In this document: in pieces, positions 33,401-40,957 of the stretch
Numbering within the stretch: position 1 is the first letter of the stretch
Layout: every line of letters begins with the position of its first letter
The notes under the pieces: model-generated
The model's input: the letters and a program-made list of their open reading frames with translations, nothing else
Databases searched by the model: none
What the model was told of the DNA's origin: nothing
DNA from: Byssovorax sp.
Lineage (GTDB): Bacteria > Myxococcota_A > Polyangia > Polyangiales > Polyangiaceae
Reading direction: 5' to 3'
DNA length: 64,000 nt
NCBI GenBank assembly: GCA_025362495.1
Contig: JANYGI010000113.1
Location: 62,001-126,000, forward strand
Position numbers and translations under genes: made by a program

Positions 33401-34343
33401 AGAGCCCGGGCAGCGCGTTCTTTCCGAGGACCTCCAGCGCCGCCGCGACCTCGAGGGCCGACGAGGGGCGCTCGTCCTGGTTCGACGACAGCATGCGCTG
33501 GATGAGCTCGTCGAGCGCGGGCGGCACATCCATCAGGAGCTCGGAGAGCCGCGGCGCGGGCGTCGTCACGAGGCGGGCGAGGGTGGCGATCGACGTCGGC
33601 CCGATGTGCGGAGGGCGCCCGGCGATCAGCTCGAACAGCGTCGCTCCGAGCGAGTAGATGTCGCTGCGCACGTTGGCGCCGCCGTCGCCGCGCGCCTGCT
33701 CCGGCGCCATGTACGCGGGCGTTCCCACCACCGCGCCGGTGTGCGTGAGCTTGACGTCGTTCGACGCGGCCACGCCGAAGTCGACGAGCTTGATCCGCAG
33801 CGGCTGCGGGCCGGATCCCGGCGCGGCGCTCCCGGCGTCGAACACGCCCGAGGTCGGCGATCCGGCCGCGGGATCGAGCAGGAAGATGTTCGACGGCTTG
33901 ATGTCGCGGTGGACGATCCCGGCCTCGTGCGCGGCCGAGAGCGCGGTCGCGACCTGCCGTCCCACCTCGAGCGCGGACCGCAGATCGAGCGGCGCGCGCT
34001 TCTGGCGGGCCTGGAGATCTTCGCCGTCGAGCCACTCCATCGCGATGAACGGCGAGCCCTCTTCGAGGCGGCGGCCCTGGCCGTCGACGCAGCTCAGCTC
34101 GAGCGCGCCGAAGGCCACGACGCGGACGATCCCCGGGTCGTTCAGCTCCGAGAGCATCTGCCCTTCGCGGGTGAAGCGAGCTTGCTCGACCAGGTCCGCC
34201 CCGGTCGAGGCGATCACCTTCAGCGCGACGTCGACGCCCGAGACCGCGTCGATCGCTTTGTACACGATACCGGCCGCGCCCCGGCCCACCTCGCGGACGA
34301 TCTGGAAGCGGTTCGCGACGAGCGCAGGCGGCGTCGCGTCCAT
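30426..34343 (-). CDS. Ser/Thr protein kinase fused to degenerate cyclase-like, STAND-type NTPase and TPR regions
   Basis: 1,305 residues from the ATG at 34343 (TTG one codon earlier is possible). Residues 12-300 are a Hanks-type kinase with intact motifs: Gly loop GRGAAGIV, catalytic loop HRDIKPSN (D about 147), DFG in LVDFGVA, and YMAPEQAR. Residues about 330-450 resemble a class III cyclase fold without the metal-binding Asp, probably non-catalytic. A P-loop NTPase follows: Walker A GPPGIGKSRLA near 503 and Walker B CVLLIEDAQW. The C-terminal half is helical TPR-like repeats. This is a known myxobacterial architecture for cytoplasmic signalling hubs. Partner and signal are unknown. Confidence 0.88.
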   Translation of the reverse strand: MDATPPALVANRFQIVREVGRGAAGIVYKAIDAVSGVDVALKVIASTGADLVEQARFTREGQMLSELNDPGIVRVVAFGALELSCVDGQGRRLEEGSPFIAMEWLDGEDLQARQKRAPLDLRSALEVGRQVATALSAAHEAGIVHRDIKPSNIFLLDPAAGSPTSGVFDAGSAAPGSGPQPLRIKLVDFGVAASNDVKLTHTGAVVGTPAYMAPEQARGDGGANVRSDIYSLGATLFELIAGRPPHIGPTSIATLARLVTTPAPRLSELLMDVPPALDELIQRMLSSNQDERPSSALEVAAALEVLGKNALPGLSRAAPKTDGFSAGTRLVTTLVALHVATGEDRTREIEQLRQQGADALPLGGDSIVAHLGAQRAYGDEAARALGMGRMLTDRGAHVGVATGRTRVEGMRSAGQVVDRASALAREAGSGRLLTDPTTMELARGRFQFEMLPRGAAAVVGAAKGRRDAGMMAPFVGREAEFIATLSGYDRCVEDHTPVIVSVSGPPGIGKSRLAREFVRRVSEQPMPQRLLLVRCESFGKAQALGVAADALRSLVGLPKGASLDEASEAVDRSELHRDDSGLLARLLANQPFPQGIEPRGARDSLYVSMTELVLGAAATEPCVLLIEDAQWADPESTAWVDHLLGRASGRSLFAMLMMRPSFWRNQGQRFAGRDHVRVELRPIARKATREIARAVLGAGATEAMLDQVAQQAAGSPMFAEELSRVIASGKDVAKAPTIEAAIQVSLDALDDQSRDAVLRASVFGLSVWDAGVAALGVLEPEAALRRLVSAELLVESARSRFAGTREFLFKHALVREVAYASAGEDLKKDLHASAARWLASMGEDAANVAQHFDLGKRHEEAAVHWEAAARRALATNSLREAVTMADRALTFAPDKTTAFARAVLLEDAYSRLDPRASDRDSAIRAMSENVFDEPSELKTAGARARYDDACASGSEIEERLTQVRERARGIDLVDEEARCSGTLASRYAFAGQLAMAEREAAHLIDLAERRGIVWAAVDAWQVLAVVHQTRGELAAALDARRAAARAASAAGLQEREAMLTMNVGFALTTIGAWEEALFEVETGLAKAQSIGSPGAVRHGQMILLCWAATYGANAKLDAILAEPRAGADEAASGLWMVRDRVTLGILFYRGCELLRGESATLPRARALLKTAAEAYRSTENRDVLPVALGFWAEAERRSGNAEEAVEIAREAGALVEAGAPSLLNEAVIYLALHDAYVDVGDLAGARNAMERGISPLLRRLKGLEGTPYARSFLLGLPHNAALLAAAEAYGCVPPEIERILAVPPV

Positions 34344-34686
34344 CAACGCGCCCCGGCTCGGCGGCGGTAGCGCGCGCTGGGCGCGGTGGCTCCGGGGGCG
34401 CTCGCCCTCTCCGCGACGACGACACGGTGAGGGATCGCAGGCATCGCCATCGCGATCGGGAGCGGCGGCCCGGGCAGAAAAATCATTGCGGGCGAGCGTA
34501 CGCCGACCCCGAACGCGCTACCAGACGTGAGGCGAGGTTCGTCGACGTCGATGCCGGCGCAAGCGCGCTCACGTGACGGACGGTGGCGCCGAGCACGGGC
34601 GCGCGGCGGCACGAAGACGCGGGCAAGCTGCCGTGGTAAAAGCGAATCGTGAACGGTACTGCTTCGCGACGCATGATCCCCAGCGC
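34344..34686. other. Intergenic region between divergent regulators
   Basis: About 343 bp between the kinase start and the chosen start of the GGDEF-EAL gene. The frame of the latter is open back to a GTG at 34573, so part of this could be coding, but the extra residues are Arg/Ala-rich and unlike a receiver domain. I see no clear promoter, repeat or RNA gene. Confidence 0.45.
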
Positions 34687-36495
34687 ATGACCGACGACGG
34701 AGCGTTACGTAGCGTGCCCGACGTCGAGCGAATCCTCGTCGTCGACGACTCGCCCGCCACCATCGAGCTGCTGACGATCGCCCTCGCGGCCGAGGGGTGG
34801 GCCGTGCTCACGGCGTCCACCGGCGAAGAGGCCCTCGTCGTCGCCGCCGAGCGCGGTCCGCACGTGATCGTGTGCGATCTCCACCTGCCGCGGCTCGACG
34901 GCCTGGAGATCATGCGCCGCGTCCACGCGGTCGACGACGCGATCCCGTTCGTGATGCTGACGGGCGACGGCGATCTCGAGGCCGTGCTCTACGCCGTCCA
35001 CGCCGGCGTCTTCGACTTCGTGCGCAAGAGCGGCGACCACGAGGCCCTGATCGGCGCCGTCGCGCGGGCCCTGGCGCGCGTGCGCATCGTCCGCGACAAC
35101 CGGCGCCTGAGCCGCGAGCTCCAGGCCGCCAACGAGGCGCTCGAGCTCCGCGTGCGCGCCCGCACCGCCGAGCTCGGCGAGGCCAACCGCCGCCTCGAGA
35201 CGAGCCTGCTCTCGATCGAGCACCGCGCCCTCCACGATCCGCTCACCGATCTCGGCAACCGGTTCCTCTTCCGCGAGCGCCTCGAGCAGGGGCTCGCGCG
35301 CGCTTCGAGCGGCGACGCGCCCGTCGCGGTCCTCTTCCTCGATCTCGACGGGTTCAAGCCGATCAACGACAGCCTCGGCCATGCCGCGGGTGATCGCGTG
35401 CTCTGCGGCGTCGCCCGCCGCCTCGACGCGGCGGTCGGCGCCTCGGGTCTGACGGCCCGCCTCGGCGGCGACGAGTTCGGCGTGCTGATCGACGGCGGCG
35501 CCGCCGAGGCGGCCGTCGTCGCGGCGCGTATCGCCGAGGCGCTGAGCGCGCCGCACAGCGTCGCGGGCGTCGAGGTCTTCGCGTCGGCCAGCGTCGGCAT
35601 CGCGGTGAGCCTCGTCGGCGAAGAGACGACCGACGAGCTGCTGCGCAACGCCGATCTGGCGATGTACTCGGCCAAGGCCCGCCAGAGCGGCGGCCCCGAG
35701 CTTTTCCAGCACCGCATGCACGCCTCGGCGATCGAGCGCATGTCGCTGCTCCTCGATCTGCGACGCGCCCTCGATCGTCACGAGTTCTTCCTGCACTACC
35801 AGCCCATCGTCTCCATTGCGACGGGCGCGATCGTGGGCACCGAGGCCCTGGTGCGCTGGCGTCACCCCGAGCGCGGCGTGATCCCGCCGGTGGTGTTCAT
35901 CCCGCTTGCCGAGGAGACGGGGCTCATCGTCCCGCTCGGCCGCTGGGTGCTCCGCGAAGCGTGCGCCGCCGCGCGACGCTTCCAGGCGGCCTCGCCGGGC
36001 CCCTTGAAGATGAGCGTGAACGTCTCGCCTCGACAGCTCCAGCACGGCGGCATCACCGCCGACGTCGAGCGCGCGCTCGTCGACTTTCAGCTCGATCCGC
36101 GCTCGCTCATCCTCGAAATCACCGAGAGCATCGCCCTCGAAGAGCGCGAGCCGGTTCTCGTCGCGTTGAAGGCGCACGGCGTGAAGCTGGCGATCGACGA
36201 CTTCGGAACCGGCTACTCGTCGCTCGCGTATCTGCGCCGGCTCCACGTCGACATCGTCAAGATCCACAAGTCGTTCATCGACGGCATCGTGGGGGAGGGC
36301 GGCGACGCCGAGCTCAGCCGCGCCATCGTTCGCTTCGGCGGGTCGATGGGCCTTCGCACCACGGCCGAAGGCATCGAGTCGCCCGACCAGTGGGACGAGC
36401 TGCGCTCGCTCGGCTGCGATTTCGGCCAGGGCTACCACTTCTCGCGCCCGATCGATCCCGAAGCGCTGATTACCCTGCTAGGCACCCGCCGGTAG
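34687..36495 (+). CDS. Response regulator with GGDEF and EAL domains (c-di-GMP turnover)
   Basis: About 602 residues from the ATG at 34687. Residues 15-135 are a receiver domain (ILVVDDSP; phospho-acceptor D64 in VIVCDLHLP; LTG; RKS). A short coiled coil leads to a GGDEF domain with intact RLGGDEFG (about 260-264), so diguanylate cyclase activity is plausible. The EAL domain keeps EAL (386-388), NVSP, EITES, DDFGTGYSS, AEGIES and GQGYHFS. The usual KID triplet reads KIH (VKIHKSF). Both c-di-GMP synthesis and hydrolysis are therefore possible; which dominates cannot be read from sequence. It lies divergent to the kinase gene. In myxobacteria c-di-GMP influences motility. Confidence 0.9.
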   Translation: MTDDGALRSVPDVERILVVDDSPATIELLTIALAAEGWAVLTASTGEEALVVAAERGPHVIVCDLHLPRLDGLEIMRRVHAVDDAIPFVMLTGDGDLEAVLYAVHAGVFDFVRKSGDHEALIGAVARALARVRIVRDNRRLSRELQAANEALELRVRARTAELGEANRRLETSLLSIEHRALHDPLTDLGNRFLFRERLEQGLARASSGDAPVAVLFLDLDGFKPINDSLGHAAGDRVLCGVARRLDAAVGASGLTARLGGDEFGVLIDGGAAEAAVVAARIAEALSAPHSVAGVEVFASASVGIAVSLVGEETTDELLRNADLAMYSAKARQSGGPELFQHRMHASAIERMSLLLDLRRALDRHEFFLHYQPIVSIATGAIVGTEALVRWRHPERGVIPPVVFIPLAEETGLIVPLGRWVLREACAAARRFQAASPGPLKMSVNVSPRQLQHGGITADVERALVDFQLDPRSLILEITESIALEEREPVLVALKAHGVKLAIDDFGTGYSSLAYLRRLHVDIVKIHKSFIDGIVGEGGDAELSRAIVRFGGSMGLRTTAEGIESPDQWDELRSLGCDFGQGYHFSRPIDPEALITLLGTRR

Positions 36496-36546
36496 CTCAT
36501 CGCCTCTTCGGCTCCAGATCTTCCTCCAGTCTGACCTGATCTCGCG

Positions 36547-36627
36547 TGGGGCGGGCCTCCGTGCCCGCCCCATATCAGAGGGAATGGAATGCAAAAAGGC
36601 GCAGTGGGGCTTCCCACTGCGCCTTTT
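36547..36627. terminator. Two hairpins, one a bidirectional terminator
   Basis: First: perfect 10-bp arms tggggcgggc/gcccgcccca (36547-36556, 36563-36572). Second: a perfect 15-bp stem (36594-36608 with 36613-36627) with A-runs on the left and T-runs on the right, so it reads as an intrinsic terminator on both strands. They lie between the convergent GGDEF-EAL and DUF1501 genes. Confidence 0.85.
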
Positions 36628-36649
36628 GCGCGCCATCGCGCTCCGGAGA

Positions 36650-38005
36650 TCAGCCGAAGAGCGGAAGCGCCTCGCCCGTGAGCGGGAACTGCGTGTCGAG
36701 ATCCGTCCCCGTGAGGCCGGCGAGCTTGCGCAGACCCATGTGAACATGGCGCGGCTCGATGCGGACGCCGGTGCCGTCGGTCGCGAGCGTCTTGGTGTTG
36801 ACCGTCTCGGCCTTGAAGGCTTCGTCGCTCGCACCGATGACGGTGTTGCCCTGAATCTTCGGGCCCGAGAGGAGCATGCTGGTGATGTTCCAGTGATCCT
36901 TCCCGTCGGCGTCGTTGTAGTAGGGCGTCCGGCCGAAGTCCGAACCGACCATCACGTACGTCTTGTCAGCGAGGCCCATCACGTCGAGCTGCGTGTACAG
37001 GTAGTCGAGCGCGACGAGGATCTGCATCTGCTGCGAGGTCTGCTGGTCGTCGTTGTTGCTGTGGGTGTCGAAGCCACCGATGTCGAGATTTGCACTCACT
37101 GCGACGCCGGTCTTGAAGGCGTAGAGCGCGATCTGCGCTTGCTGCATGAGCCGCTCGGCGTCGTTGAGCTCGTTCTGGTTATCCTTCGGGATCTTTGCCA
37201 GCTTGGGGACGTCGCCGATCTGCACGAGCTGCTTGCCCTTGAGCGCTTCGCCGAGAGCGGCGAGGCCGCCGTTCGACGCGCGCGCCAGGAAGAGCGAGCC
37301 CATCGCGCTGCGGTTCGAGGTGAGGCTCTGTCGCGCCTGCATCGTCTGCAGTCGCGAAGCCTGCGCCGCCGCGATGCGCGAGGCCGTCGCCTGCGAGTGG
37401 TAGAGATCCGACTTCGCGTCGTTGGGGTCGCGGATGTTCGGGTACGCGAGCCGCTGAATCGCGTCGGTGCCGCTGACGCGGGTGAGCGGGAGGAGCCCGC
37501 CCGTCGAGTCGTAGCCGCCGTTGCTCAGATAGGCCATCGGCAGGTCCATCTTCTCGAGGGCTTGCGCGGCGACGAGCGCGGCGAACGAGGGATACCCCTC
37601 GGCGAGCTGGCCGCTCCAGATGGTGCGCGAGCCGGCGTCGTGGTTGTTCGTCGTCGTGTCGAGGCCGTTGATGACCATGATCCGGTCGTGGTAGGCGTCG
37701 AGGAACGATCCGCAGCTCGCGGCCAGCACGCCGCCAGGGCTGAGCGCCGTGGGAGCGTGCGGGATGTTGCCCGAGCTCTTGATCTCTCCGGCCGTGTACG
37801 ACTGGTTGACGGTGGTGCGATCCTTCGCGATCCCGCCCTTGGGATCGAACGACATGGTCGGGTCCCAACCGCCGCCGGCGTTGACCATGATCCAGAACGG
37901 ACCAGGGTACTTGGCTTGCGACGCGCTGCCCTCCCGCAGCCCCAGAGGGGCCATGACGGAGAGGCCTGCGAGCCCAGCGACTTTCAAGAAGCGGCGACGA
38001 TCCAT
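36650..38005 (-). CDS. DUF1501-family protein with Tat signal
   Basis: 451 residues with AAGGAG upstream of the ATG. The N-terminus has a twin-arginine signal (MDRRRFLKVAGLAGLSVMAP), so it should be exported folded. The rest follows the DUF1501 pattern, distantly related to sulfatase/alkaline-phosphatase folds: DRIMVINGLDTTTNNHDAGS, GGFDTHSNN and SDFGRTPYYNDADGKDHW. The function of the family is not established. It is the second gene of an operon behind the di-haem lipoprotein (44-bp gap). Such DUF1501 proteins are commonly encoded with cytochrome-type partners in Planctomycetes and Myxococcota, which implies a joint role. Confidence 0.82.
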   Translation of the reverse strand: MDRRRFLKVAGLAGLSVMAPLGLREGSASQAKYPGPFWIMVNAGGGWDPTMSFDPKGGIAKDRTTVNQSYTAGEIKSSGNIPHAPTALSPGGVLAASCGSFLDAYHDRIMVINGLDTTTNNHDAGSRTIWSGQLAEGYPSFAALVAAQALEKMDLPMAYLSNGGYDSTGGLLPLTRVSGTDAIQRLAYPNIRDPNDAKSDLYHSQATASRIAAAQASRLQTMQARQSLTSNRSAMGSLFLARASNGGLAALGEALKGKQLVQIGDVPKLAKIPKDNQNELNDAERLMQQAQIALYAFKTGVAVSANLDIGGFDTHSNNDDQQTSQQMQILVALDYLYTQLDVMGLADKTYVMVGSDFGRTPYYNDADGKDHWNITSMLLSGPKIQGNTVIGASDEAFKAETVNTKTLATDGTGVRIEPRHVHMGLRKLAGLTGTDLDTQFPLTGEALPLFG

Positions 38006-38049
38006 GGCATGTGCTCCTTCGCGATGACTACGCTGCTCGTGAATCCGCG

Positions 38050-40323
38050 CTACTCGTACAGGAACTTGTAATCCGACAGCATGTACGTCATGACCGCCAT
38101 CCAGGAGCGGACTGCGTACGTTTTGTCGTCGGTGATCTGGACGCCCTGGTCAAGGTCTTTCCCGGTGACCTTGTCCCAGCGGCCGGAGCACTCGTTCGAG
38201 AGCCCCGTGTCGCCGCTCTCGCTGAGCTCGTGCCAGGTGTCCAGGAAGAGCTGGTACGTCCGCTCGATTTCCGGGTCGCCGACCTCGAGCTTCTCGCCCA
38301 GCACGAGCTGGTGCAAGTACTGGATGTTCTTCTTGATGTCCGTGACCGAGCCGTCGACCACGTTGCCGGCCGACTCGGGGACCTCGGTGAGATCGACCAT
38401 CGGGAAGAGGTGCCGATCCGCCTTGGCCTTGGTGAAGTCGTAGGCCGTCACGTGACAGGCAAGCTCGTTCGACATGCGCACGCCGATGCTGGCGACGATG
38501 CCATTGGGCGAGGTGAGACGGCTCGTGACCGAGTCGGAGTTGATGCCGCCGTAGAGCAGCGGGTAGTCCTCGGCCAGATAGTCGTGCTGGTTGCCCCAGT
38601 CGTACTGCTTGCGCCAGTGGATCCCGAGCACCGCGGGGATCTTGCGGTTGAGCATCTCCGGCGTGAGGAGCCGCGCAGTGCCGATGTCCTTCGTCTCGAT
38701 CATCTTCGAGAAGTCGGCGCTGACGCCGCGGAAGTACGGGCTCTTGAGCACCGCCTTGACGATGATCTTGAGGTTGAAGTTGCCCGCCGTGAAGGCCGCA
38801 GCCGTCTCGCGGAAGAAGGCGTCTTGCGCTTCCCACGCCGTGAGCGACTCGGAGAAGGTGCCGAGTGTCGCGTCACGAGGGTAGGCCAGCGGATCGTGCC
38901 CGGTGAAACCCTTGTAGACGTTGTAGACCGCGGACAGCGCGAACCGCGGGTCGGCCGCGATCTCGCCGCCGAGCCAGGCGACACCCTTCGTGTACGCCGT
39001 GGGAGGCAGGGTGTCCGTCGAGAAGCCAGGCGCGAACATCTCGTCGTGCCACTTCGCGGTGGGGTCGAAGTGCTCGTAGTCCTGCTCGTCCCAGCCGCGG
39101 AACGCGCCGGCCGGCGGATCGATGACCTGGTGGCAAACCGTGCAGAGCTCCGAGTTGTGCGTCGGGTTCTCTTCGCCGGTCACCTTGGTGGCGTCGACCG
39201 GGCGCTCGGCGATCTTCAGGACGTCGGTCGCGAGGAAGAACTGGTAGACGCGGCGCGCGCGGGCGCGGTTGCGGTTGGTCGCGGTCGTTTGCCAGCGATT
39301 CAGGAACGCGGGAGTCGAGATCATGCCCGCGTGCGGGATGGCAATCCCGGGCGCCGTCTTGACGTGGGCCTCGTGAAACTCGGTCTCGTCGGTGGGATCG
39401 GCGAACTTCACGTCGGTCACGTTGTAGACCTTGGCGGAGAACGGATTGACCACCGTGTAGTCGGCCTTCACGATCTCGGTGAAGGGCTTGTCGTTCTTGA
39501 CGATGTAACCGAGCAGATCGAGCGGCTCGCGCGCGATGGCCGCGTTGGCGGCGTAACGATCCGGGTCCTTGTCGTCGTAGTTGACGTTCGGATAGTCCGT
39601 GTCGTTCATGAAGTTGAGGGCCGCGCCGCCGTACTCCAGGCCGCGATCCGTGAGCAGGAAGTCGTTCCAGATCTCCTTGAGGCGGACGAGGAAGACCGGA
39701 TCCTTCATCAGCGCGTCGATCGCCGGATCGAGGGCCGCCTCGCCACCCTTGGTGACCGCGGCGTCCTCGTCGGACGTGGGAAGACGCGAGGCCAGCGCGA
39801 GGCTCGCCTTGCGGAGCGTCGCCGACGGGTCGAGGAGCTGCAGGCTGGCAATCGAGGCCTTCACCGGCTCAGTGCAGCTGTCTTCGGTGCCGAGGCGGCT
39901 GACCAGCTCGACGAGAGCCTTGTAGTCGTCGCTCGACTCTTCCAGGACAGCTCCGCCGCCGTGCTGCATCTGGCCGAGGGGCTTCAACAGAAGCTCGCTC
40001 TTGCCCTCGTACTGGATCTTCGAGACCTCTTTGAGCGTGCCGAGGTTCGTGTCGATGAAGCCCGGGTAGCTCGCCGGTTGAATCACGAACTTTGCGTGAC
40101 TCGTGACCACGGCCGGTCCGTCGGGCGTGTGGCACTTGGCGCACTTCGTCCCCATGAACGGGCTCCACACGCTCTGCTCGAAATACGTGCGAGTCGCGGT
40201 GCAGTCGGCGCTGGAGCTGGAGCTGTTGCAGCCCGCTCCACTCAACGCGGCAACCGCGGCGATCAGCGTTCCCCCGATTGCAGACCGAGAGATAATCCGT
40301 CTAGCGCTCGAACCCTTGAGCAT
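38050..40323 (-). CDS. Di-haem c-type lipoprotein, DUF1592/DUF1588-like
   Basis: 757 residues with AGGAGG before the ATG. Lipoprotein signal with lipobox LSGAGCNSS. Two CXXCH haem-attachment motifs: KCAKCHTPDG near residue 62, in a Planctomycete-type cytochrome segment, and LCTVCHQVIDPPAG near residue 400, which fits the DUF1588 pattern. Between them is a helical region like DUF1592/DUF1549, and the C-terminal part fits DUF1585-type sequence. The haem motifs suggest electron transfer at the envelope; the substrate is unknown. A sigma-70-like promoter lies 49 bp upstream of the start, and the DUF1501 gene follows. Confidence 0.8.
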   Translation of the reverse strand: MLKGSSARRIISRSAIGGTLIAAVAALSGAGCNSSSSSADCTATRTYFEQSVWSPFMGTKCAKCHTPDGPAVVTSHAKFVIQPASYPGFIDTNLGTLKEVSKIQYEGKSELLLKPLGQMQHGGGAVLEESSDDYKALVELVSRLGTEDSCTEPVKASIASLQLLDPSATLRKASLALASRLPTSDEDAAVTKGGEAALDPAIDALMKDPVFLVRLKEIWNDFLLTDRGLEYGGAALNFMNDTDYPNVNYDDKDPDRYAANAAIAREPLDLLGYIVKNDKPFTEIVKADYTVVNPFSAKVYNVTDVKFADPTDETEFHEAHVKTAPGIAIPHAGMISTPAFLNRWQTTATNRNRARARRVYQFFLATDVLKIAERPVDATKVTGEENPTHNSELCTVCHQVIDPPAGAFRGWDEQDYEHFDPTAKWHDEMFAPGFSTDTLPPTAYTKGVAWLGGEIAADPRFALSAVYNVYKGFTGHDPLAYPRDATLGTFSESLTAWEAQDAFFRETAAAFTAGNFNLKIIVKAVLKSPYFRGVSADFSKMIETKDIGTARLLTPEMLNRKIPAVLGIHWRKQYDWGNQHDYLAEDYPLLYGGINSDSVTSRLTSPNGIVASIGVRMSNELACHVTAYDFTKAKADRHLFPMVDLTEVPESAGNVVDGSVTDIKKNIQYLHQLVLGEKLEVGDPEIERTYQLFLDTWHELSESGDTGLSNECSGRWDKVTGKDLDQGVQITDDKTYAVRSWMAVMTYMLSDYKFLYE

Positions 40324-40672
40324 GGGGCCTCCTGACGAGTCCGGAGAAGGAAATCCCGGCCTGAAGCAAGGGTTATCACGGCGCCAGATCGACTGTCAAT
40401 CACGCAACGACATGGCTTGATGAATTATTTGCCTACATTCACTCATGAAGATATCGTCTCGTGAGAATTTTCCACCAGCACACCAGTCCTCGTTCGACAT
40501 CATGCGCGCGTGGGGAGTGGTAAGTGGGTCGGCGTCTCCTCGATCGCGGCATGGCGCCCGGGGTGCGCGGACCGAGCCACGGTGCGGCGCGAGGGGTGGC
40601 GGCGCCACGAGGAGCGCGACGAGCGAAACGTCGTGGTTGACTCGCGGGGCGTCGGCTTCTAGGGTGCCCGCC
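40324..40672. other. Intergenic region between divergent genes
   Basis: This 349-bp stretch holds the minus-strand promoter above and an AT-richer island at about 40400-40500. The remainder (40500-40660) is GC-rich with no clear feature. The plus-strand promoter of the small membrane protein must be here, but I cannot place it. Confidence 0.5.
40372..40399 (-). promoter_or_regulatory. Promoter of the di-haem/DUF1501 operon
   Basis: On the minus strand a perfect TTGACA (40399-40394) is followed after 16 bp by GATAAC (40377-40372). Transcription would begin about 40 nt upstream of the ATG at 40323. Confidence 0.6.
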
Positions 40673-40930
40673 ATGCAGCGCCATCGAGGCCTCTTCGTCG
40701 TGATCGCTCTCCTCGCCGTGGCCGGGTTCGGCTCCTGGTACGCCACGAAGACCTGGGAGGGCTGGGAGTACATCCTCGACATCGTCGGCAAGGGCGACAA
40801 CATGCCCATCGCCGGCCTGATCCCGATCATCGCCTTCTTCACCTATCTGTCGATGGATGAAGCCTTCCGGCACGATCGCCTGATCAAGCAGGGCCGCGAG
40901 GACGAGATCCTCGACGAGATGTACAAGTAA
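40673..40930 (+). CDS. Small membrane protein of unknown function
   Basis: 85 residues with AGGGTG upstream of the ATG. Two hydrophobic segments: residues 6-22 (GLFVVIALLAVAGFGSWYA) and about 46-62 (MPIAGLIPIIAFFTYLSM). Between them is a Trp-rich loop (TWEGWEYILDIVGKGDN), and the C-terminus is charged (RHDRLIKQGREDEILDEMYK). The composition looks like a small membrane subunit, but I recognise no family. The next gene starts 28 bp downstream on the same strand. Confidence 0.7.
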   Translation: MQRHRGLFVVIALLAVAGFGSWYATKTWEGWEYILDIVGKGDNMPIAGLIPIIAFFTYLSMDEAFRHDRLIKQGREDEILDEMYK

Positions 40931-40957
40931 CACCGCGAACGCAGCACACAGGCGCCG

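Noticed and set aside
32319-34370. Plus-strand open frame of 683 residues over the kinase gene
   Set aside because: Shadow; the minus strand carries complete kinase and Walker motifs.
38011-40335. Plus-strand open frame of 774 residues
   Set aside because: Antisense to the di-haem lipoprotein, which has a lipobox, a ribosome binding site and two CXXCH motifs.
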